Below, piece after piece: positions 57,978 to 64,000 of a DNA stretch of 64,000 nucleotides (position 1 is its first letter; each line of letters starts with the position of its first letter). The stretch covers positions 1,674,001 through 1,738,000 of the forward strand of contig JAOWBW010000025.1 of the NCBI GenBank assembly GCA_026119855.1, read 5' to 3'. The stretch is from Campanula takesimana (taxonomy: Eukaryota > Streptophyta > Magnoliopsida > Asterales > Campanulaceae). A program made the position numbers and the translations under genes. The notes beneath the pieces are model-generated. The model worked only from the letters and a program-made list of their open reading frames with translations, was not told the DNA's origin and made no database searches.

Positions 57978-58252
57978 CTCCCTCCATTCCTTAATATAAG
58001 TCGTTTTAGCAAAAATTACACAAACCAAGGAAGCAATAACTCTTCTTTAAACTTCCCAAATTACCCTTTTTATCTCTTAGTATTAATTTAATGCAAATAA
58101 AGACTCATTTCTCTCTTCAACTACGTTACACAAACCAAGGAAGCATTAAAGATGGGCATTTTGGTCTAAAAGACCAAATAAAAGCTAAAACGACTTATAA
58201 AAAGAGACAAAATTGAGAGTCAAAAACGACTTATATTAAAGAACGGAGGGAG
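57978..58252. mobile_element. Stowaway-like MITE 2
   Basis: 275 bp; the ends ctccctcc and ggagggag extend into roughly 30-bp inverted repeats that include aatataagtcgtttt. Flanked by TA. Confidence 0.9.
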
Positions 58253-58502
58253 TATAAGAAAATATTCAATTAATGCGGTTCTGAATTAGGACATAGAAAA
58301 TGTATGATGCTTTGGATACAATTATTGCAAAAGGTAAAGAGGTTACTTATTTAGAAGGGTTCAAACTTTAAAAAAAATAATAATATTAAATGATCATTTG
58401 TTATACATTGTTTAAGATTGTGGGTATAAATTAAAAAACTCATGGGTCTTTGAATACTTGATGGAAGTCAATAGCTAAAAAAATTGGGCCACAATTATAA
58501 TA
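58253..58502. other. AT-rich spacer between MITEs
   Basis: No gene or repeat recognised. Confidence 0.4.
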
Positions 58503-58788
58503 CTCCCAACGCTCATAAATATAAGCAAAAGTAACTAAAATCACATTTATTAAGAAAGTAGTTAAATTCAGTTAATTATCTTGATTTTATAATAAATATT
58601 ACTAATATATCCTCATAATAAATATACACTTATATTTGAAAATGAGTAATTAATTAGAGGTATTTTTGGTAAAAAAATATTAAGTACAATTACATTTAAT
58701 AAATTTTGTATTGAAACCCAATTTTTTTGCTTATATATAGGTCCAAAGAAAGCCCAACTTTTTTGCTTATATTTGTGTCCGGAGGGAG
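58503..58788. mobile_element. Stowaway-like MITE 3
   Basis: 286 bp; ends ctcccaacgctcataaatataagcaaaa and an inverted counterpart ending ggagggag; TA on both sides. The left terminus has drifted from the usual ctccctcc. Confidence 0.8.
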
Positions 58789-58795
58789 TATGTTA

Positions 58796-59027
58796 CCCCC
58801 TCCGTCCCAAACTAACGAAGGTTTTTATTTTCCTTTTAGTTGTCTCATGCTAAGGTTTTTAGTTTTGCTTTATTACTTAAAATTGACAATGAGACCCACT
58901 TGTCATTCTCACAACAAAAACTCTCTATCCATTTTCTATTTCCTACTTTCTACTTTACTTTTCACTCACATTTTTTTTTAATCTCCATGTAAGTGAAACT
59001 CGGAACCTTAGTCCAAAACCGAGGGAG
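58796..59027. mobile_element. Stowaway-like MITE 4
   Basis: 232 bp from ccccctccgtccc to gagggag, flanked by TA, only 7 bp from MITE 3. The interior phrase acccacttgtcattctcacaac is nearly that of MITE 1, so they are one family. Confidence 0.85.
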
Positions 59028-59086
59028 TAAAACTTATTCACCACTCAATGTCTAAATTTGTTCGTAATTAAGATCAAATGTAAATA

Positions 59087-59329
59087 CTCACTTCGTTCCG
59101 GGTAAGTTGCAACAATTAGCCATTTTGGGCATTCCACTTAAGTTGCAACAATGCCAAATAAGGAAACTATTTATTACTTTTATAATCCTTCACTCATTCT
59201 CTCTCTTTCTCCCAATCACTCATTATTCTCCACTCACTCTCTCTCTCTTCTTCCCAAGCACTCATTATTCTCTTTTCTTAATTTTTGTGCTTCCCCTTTC
59301 ATGTTGCAACTTACCCGGAACGGAAGTAG
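59087..59329. mobile_element. Stowaway-like MITE 5
   Basis: 243 bp; inverted ends contain gttccgggtaagttgcaaca and its complement; TA on both sides. The terminal bases differ more from the standard Stowaway end than in the others. Confidence 0.8.
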
Positions 59330-59514
59330 TATGCATTATTTTAAAAATGAATGTAGTATCTATTTTTTTGTTTTAGTAGTATATTAATTACTTTCTTTTT
59401 TATTTTTTTAATTGGATTTTTTATTAACAAATACTTTAAACTATTACAAGAGTACGATAAATTGCGTTTGGTTGGAATTAAAACCCTAACTTCTTACATA
59501 AAAAGGTGATACGG

Positions 59515-61090
59515 CAAATACTTGGGTGAGATGGATCCAGTTATAGATCTCACCCAGCCTGCCCAGGCCCCAGCCCGCTCCACAATCCGCGCCTGTCACG
59601 TTGTAAGCTCACCAACTCATATTGTGACACGTGTCTTTGTTAAAAAACAAAAAGAAAAACCTCCAATAATTTTAAAATGTCATATCTTTAGATTTTGAAG
59701 TCGAAAAAAAATATGAAAATACCGTCACGTTACTCTCGACGAGACAAATCAAATTAGATAGATCATGATATGGTTTGATTTTTTTTTTTAAACATACTCC
59801 CTCCATCCCACCCGAATTGAGATTTTTGGATTGAGCACGGGGATTAAGGAAAAAGTGTTAGTGAAGTAAGTGTTGAGTATGAAAAGTGAAGTTGGAGAGA
59901 GAAAGTGGGGTAGAGAATAATGAGTGGAAAGTTATTGTGACTGTGATTGTGGGCCCCATTAAATAAAATATTTCTATTATGAGTTGTCCTAATTCGAATG
60001 AGACACCCAAAATGGAAATTTGTCCTAATTCGAGTGGGATGAAGGGAGTACTGTTTAACAAACAAAAAAACTTTTGTGCTCGTCGTCCAAAATGTAACAC
60101 GTTTTGTTGAAAAAAGTAACAGTTTAATCTTTAAAAAGTAACACTTTTATTGTAAAATGTAACAGCAGTTTTGCCAAAAAAAATAAAAAGTCTGATAGTT
60201 TTTATTGTTAGAAAAAGTAATAATTGAATTATAACAAAGTGCATGTATAATTATGATTTGCTATATAGATGAATTTAACAGTTTTATAGAGCAAATGTTT
60301 TTTTTTTTTTTTGAGTAAATCTTATTTTGTCCTTAATCCTTTTTTTTTTTGTGCTAATGTATGGTTACATTTTAGAAAGAAATGTCACATTTCAAAAAGA
60401 ATGTCACATTTAAAAAAGAATGCTACATTTCAAAATAGAAACTGCTACAATTGAGAAAAAATAAATTACATTCAGTTATTATAAAATGTAACATTAGTTT
60501 TTGTTGCAAATCTTGTATTATTCTTAATCTATTTCTGCAACATTATAGTTATATTTCTATAAAAGAAAGTGCTACTTTTGAAAAAATAAGTGTAACATTC
60601 TTTTATTGTTACATTCATCTTTATAACAAATTATGATCACATTTACACTCTATCAAACAATTTAAATTTTCTGCAAAACTGCTGTTAAATTTGATAGTAC
60701 AAGTGTTACTTTTTGAAGATGAAACTGTTACTTTTATTACAAAAGAGTGTTACATCTCAGGAGACGAGCAACTTATTTATTTATTTTTTTTGTTAAAAAG
60801 TATGTTTTAGAAAAATAATTTCAAACTATATCATGACCTATGACCTATGTAGTTTGATTTTTCTCGTCGAGATAAACACAACTGTATTTTTAGAATTTAT
60901 TTTCAACTTAAAATCTTAAGATATTGCATTTTAAAGATATTTTAAGTTTTTTTTAATTAACTCGCGACACGTGACACAAGTTGAGAGGAGATAAAAGCTG
61001 GGGCGGATGGGGCGGACGGGTTGTGAGCTGGGCGGGCGAGTCGACGACCCGTAAGCGGTCTGTCTGACAACGTGAGACCGCCGCACAAAA
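59515..61090. repeat. Large imperfect palindrome (foldback-type element)
   Basis: The left arm (about 59550-60180, with a MITE inside) and right arm (about 60640-61060) match as inverted repeats. Examples are the GC-rich ends around ccgctccacaatccgcg and ggcggacgggttgtgagc, the gtgacacgtgt and acacgtgacac pair, tctcgacgaga and tctcgtcgaga, the atcatgatat and atatcatgac pair, and the aaagtaacagttt and aaactgttacttt pair. The loop is near 60300. I cannot find a confident target duplication or transposase. It may be a MULE derivative with long inverted repeats. Confidence 0.7.
59797..60048. mobile_element. Stowaway-like MITE 6, nested in the palindrome
   Basis: 252 bp; ends ctccctccatcccaccc and its inverted counterpart gggtgg-type / gaagggag; flanked by TA. 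It interrupts the left arm, so it is younger than the palindrome. Confidence 0.85.
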
Positions 61091-61430
61091 CACTAGCTCA
61101 AGCCCAAGTGATATTAAATCCCGCTTTACGTGAGGATCTCTTAGCGATTTCTTTCTTTTTTAAATCTCTTTGAATCATCAGATTTTCATGCATTTATAAG
61201 AGTTTGAATCCAAAATATTTTGCTTCCACCTAGAACCCCGTACCTATTTTAAATGATGAAAGATCCTTTCATTAAAGGTTGAAAGAGTATGAATATACTC
61301 TAAAAATATTCTATTTATTATCTTTGTGATTCTGTTGTTCTTTATAAGTAAATATTTAGTTTAAATGTTATTTTTATATTAGCTATAATTATTTTAGGTT
61401 TATTTATTTATTTTACTAACCTACTAATAA
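61091..61430. other. AT-rich spacer
   Basis: No gene or repeat recognised with confidence. Confidence 0.4.
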
Positions 61431-61988
61431 TTCTCTATGGTAAGTAAGTGATTTATTTTAGGAAAAGGTGGACTCTTCTTTTATTGGTTGATTGGTGAAT
61501 AATAGCTTTCCAAAGGAAGAGATATGCACGGCATCTCACAATACCGTGTATATATTATGGGAGTTTGCGGCAGTAGCTTTTTTACGCCTTCATAGAATCA
61601 TTTAGAGAGAGTCTTCATTTGTTCTTGAAGTTCTTATTGTTTAAAGAGTTCAAGCGTTTTATGTTTGATTGGTTCTATTACTCTAGAATAGTTTTTGTTC
61701 TTTTAATTCGTTTTGTTCTTTCATAACTCTTGTATTCTGCAAGAGTGTTTGGTAATGAAAGTTTTCCAGCAAGAAGTTTCTTGCTGAAGTGTTTATTAGT
61801 TGTTTATTCCGCTGCTATTTATTTTCTCTGAACGTGTGCGTGTTGTCGTGTCAGTTGTTAAGACAGTTGTGATCGTATTCTCTGATCACAAGTGGCTTTA
61901 CCCAGAAACAGTCTTAGCTAAATTTCTTTCAATTGGCACCAGAGCCTGATCTCGATACACTGAGAAGTGATCCTTGAAAGTAGCCATT
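61431..61988 (+). repeat. LTR end and leader of Copia G (left limit uncertain)
   Basis: Upstream of a Copia gag. It contains a TATA-like tgtatatatta (about 61547) followed by a leader-like transcript start and then the primer-like attggcaccagagcc (about 61933-61947), a divergent form of the Met-tRNA site. I could not fix the LTR start, and no second LTR is in the window. Confidence 0.55.
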
Positions 61989-62392
61989 ATGGACTGTACT
62001 CATACTCGTAATAAACCGCCTACACTAGATGGTTCAAACTATACCATTTGGAAGGCAAAGATGATCATGTACATCAAAAACATTGATCATCGTGCGTGGG
62101 TCAGCATTCTTGTGGGATATACATCCCCTACTATGGAAATTGTTGATCCAAAAGCAAAAGCTTCTGCTTCTGAAGAAGAGAAAAAGGAAAAAAAAAAATT
62201 CCCTTGCAAATTACAATGCAAAGGCAATGGCTTCCATATCTGATCATGTTGATCACAATCTGTATCGGTTATTCTCTAACCATACAGTTGCCAAAACTGC
62301 TTGGGATATTTTACAACTTCATTGTGAAGGGTCTGATAGTGTCAAACAAACAAAATTAAGGAGAGTGATGACAGAGTTTGAAAATTTAAGAA

Positions 62393-63392
62393 GGGTTAAT
62401 TGCAATTTGGTTACCTGAGTTTTACAAAATTCTGCAATCGGTTACTAAATTTGTCAAAGTTGCGATTGGGTTCCTGAATTTGCTGAACCGGAGCAATCAG
62501 GTGTAAAATCCGTTAACTTGTTAAAATTCTAACAAAGTCGTCACATGTGCGAAACACGTGACATTTACTGAGGTCAAAAATGTATTTTCTCAACCAATAT
62601 TAACAATAGCCCCTTTGTTTCTCTGAACCATTCTGGGCAACACCGCCTGTGTCCAATCCGGCCTTCTTGTTGTGGGCTTTGGCCCGATTGACCTGATACT
62701 CGTTAATCGTGATTCCGACGACATTTGCGCCGGAGTGGGCTGCAATTGCACGCATCGGACTGCCGATGTCGCATCCGGCGTCTAGGATTTTTTCTCCAGG
62801 CTTTTCGTTGAGTAAATCGACGGCCATTTCTTCGTGGATCCGGGTGGCTTCACGGTCGGATTTGTCGGGGATGTGAGGTGAGAATGGAAGGATTGGCCCC
62901 AACCCCATTCGTAGATGTCGGTGACGAGGTTGTAGAAGGTGTCGACGAAGGCAGGGACGATTTAGGTGTTTTTGATCTCTTTGGGATGGCGGAAGAAGGA
63001 CCAGTACTGGTTGTACTTATCTTGGACTTTGTCGTGAGGGATGGAGCCGCCGTAGAGTCCGACGGCGTGTTTTCCCTTTCGTTCGGCGGGGCAGAGGACG
63101 CAGACGAACCAGTAAAGGCCGCCGGCGATTAGGGAGGTGGTGCAGACTAGGAGAGTGAGAGAATCCATATTTTGATATTGTTAATATTGGTTGAGAAAAG
63201 ACATTTTTGACCTCAGTAAAATGTCACGTGTTTGGCACATGTGACGACTTTGTTAGAATTTTAACAAGTTAACAGATTTTACACCTGATTGCTCCGGTTC
63301 AGCAAATTCAGGAACCCAATCGCAACTTTGACAAATTTAGTAACCGATTGCAGAATTTTGTAAAACTCAGGTAACCAAATTGCAATTAACCC
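62393..63392. mobile_element. Pack-MULE, 1000 bp, carrying a sterol methyltransferase fragment
   Basis: Terminal inverted repeats of 216 and 217 bp (62393-62608, 63176-63392) begin GGGTTAATTGCAATTTGG and differ at only a handful of positions. The 9-bp duplication atttaagaa (62384-62392, 63393-63401) is the Mutator signature. No transposase is present. Between the repeats lies only host gene sequence, which defines a Pack-MULE. High similarity of the two repeats implies recent movement. Confidence 0.95.
62609..63168 (-). pseudogene. SMT2: Captured 5' half of a sterol C-24 methyltransferase gene (SMT2/SMT3-type)
   Basis: SMT2-type enzymes add the second methyl group to C-24 of the plant sterol side chain, using S-adenosylmethionine, at the ER. 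The fragment begins with the native ATG (MDSLTLLV, hydrophobic anchor LIAGGLYWFVCVL), then KVQDKYNQYWSFFRHPKEI, then the SAM-binding block ILDAGCDIGSPMRAIAAHSG (usual form LDVGCG.GGPMR) and GITINEYQVNRAKAHNKKAGLD. It covers roughly residues 1-165 of about 360. It has a TAA near 62962 and a one-base loss near 62890, and the SAM motif is altered, so it is not a working enzyme. GC content is far above the surroundings. No intron is seen, as in known SMT2 genes. Confidence 0.92.
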
Positions 63393-63726
63393 ATTTAAGA
63401 ATGGGAGAAACTGAAACTATTCAAGACTATTCTGCAAAATTAATAGATATTTCAAATGAATCCTTTGCGTTAGGAGAATCCATCTCCAATGCAAGGTTGG
63501 TTAGTAAAGTTTTAAGAACTCTCCCAGAAAAATTTAACATCAAAGTCTCTGTCATTGAAGAAACTTGTGATACTCGGACTGTGAGTCTTGAAAAGGTTCT
63601 AAGTATTCTTACTACGTTTGAATTGAACCTAGAAGTGCAAAAAACCAGCAAAGCAAAGTCAATTGCTCTTGCTAGTGATCTAACCATGTCCAAAGATCTT
63701 GTGCATTTGTCTAAAGATATTGATGA

Positions 63727-64000
63727 TGTTGGCAGTGATGCCCTAGGCACGTTTAATAAACGTTGTAATTGTTATCATTTATTTCATATCAATAAAGAGA
63801 TGTTTTGATTATTATTGTTGTTCATGTTTACTTATAACAATCTCCGTCCCTAGTACTTGTTAAGCACTAGTATAAAGGCTAAATGATCATGGGATGATCA
63901 TGTTAGATTTATGGGTACTTGTTTGGAACAAGGTACTGGACATGACCCGCTGTATGAGATTTATGTCATGGTCTATGTCGAACATATATCTTATATTAGT
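63727..64000 (+). repeat. Start of a D-family Copia LTR
   Basis: TGTTGGCAGTGATGCCCTAGG onward matches the reverse complement of the D LTRs from their minus-strand start. The element lies on the plus strand and continues beyond the window. It interrupts the Copia G gag. Confidence 0.93.

Larger units (their letters stand above)
61989..63726 (+). pseudogene. Copia G gag, split by a Pack-MULE and by a second LTR
   Basis: A UBN2-type gag: the ATG at 61989 leads into PPTLDGSNYTIWKAKMIMYI, and after a slip in an A-run near 62200 the frame goes on ANYNAKAMASISDHVD and KTAWDILQLHCEGSDSVKQ. It stops at 62392 where the Pack-MULE enters. It resumes at 63402 with METETIQDYSAKLIDI-like sequence, SNARLVSKVLRTLPEKFNIKVSVIEE, and ends at 63726 where a D-family LTR begins. 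A U-turn of two insertions plus one slip makes it dead. The zinc knuckle and pol are not in the window. Confidence 0.92.

Noticed and set aside
62600..63168. A functional sterol methyltransferase gene
   Set aside because: Only the 5' half is present, with a stop, a frameshift and an altered SAM motif, inside a Pack-MULE.

Overview
This window is repeat-rich nuclear DNA of a flowering plant, most likely a eudicot. The evidence is a nine-exon branched-chain aminotransferase gene with GT-AG introns, LTR retrotransposons primed by initiator-Met tRNA, plant LINEs with an RNase H domain, Stowaway and hAT miniature elements, and a Pack-MULE carrying an intronless plant sterol methyltransferase fragment. 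Only one ordinary host gene is present, and it looks damaged. I cannot name the species.

Layout, left to right. 1-12.5 kb holds remnants: a Sirevirus-like Copia copy (A, 281-2656, cut by a 100-N gap), a Ty3/gypsy LTR piece (2757-3913), a decayed minus-strand Copia copy (D2, 3914-11762) and the 3' end of another gypsy LTR with its primer site (to 12088). A 560-bp hAT-like element follows at 12547-13106.

13.6-54.2 kb is one nested insertion. A 5'-truncated LINE (13.6-15.62 kb) resumes at about 53.59 kb with its RNase H domain. Copia C split it (15625-53590; 5-bp duplication aaaca). Sirevirus-like Copia B entered the C 5' LTR (16287-40162). Minus-strand Copia D entered the B 5' LTR (16726-25246; duplication atttg). 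A second LINE, F, sits inside an extra 3' gene of B (34522-37735; 13-bp duplication). Minus-strand Ty3/gypsy E (Tat/Ogre-like) entered the B 3' LTR at 40163; it carries a 49-bp tandem array, split by a solo gypsy LTR (41407-44038; duplication taggg), and an antisense ORF with its own TATA box. E ends abruptly near 49.555 kb against the interior of C, so a deletion removed half of E, the end of B and the front of C.

54.2-64 kb holds the aminotransferase gene (minus, 55009-57611), six Stowaway-like elements and one 115-bp hAT element around it, a 1.5-kb imperfect palindrome (about 59.5-61.1 kb), and a Copia gag (61989-63726) split by a 1000-bp Pack-MULE with 9-bp duplications. A further Copia LTR of the D family starts at 63727 and runs off the window.

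The least expected signal is a layout shared by unrelated elements. Four short CpG-rich, near-palindromic words are set 22, about 50 and 22 bp apart. They occur in the LTRs of Copia D and D2 and, with almost the same words as D2, in the gypsy solo LTR. Copia C has four words at 21-22 bp. Gypsy E has words every 29 bp, both in its LTR and upstream of its antisense ORF. In C, D, D2 and E the clusters lie about 50-200 bp upstream of a TATA box. The B family instead scatters the word TGCGCCT through LTR, intron and coding sequence.
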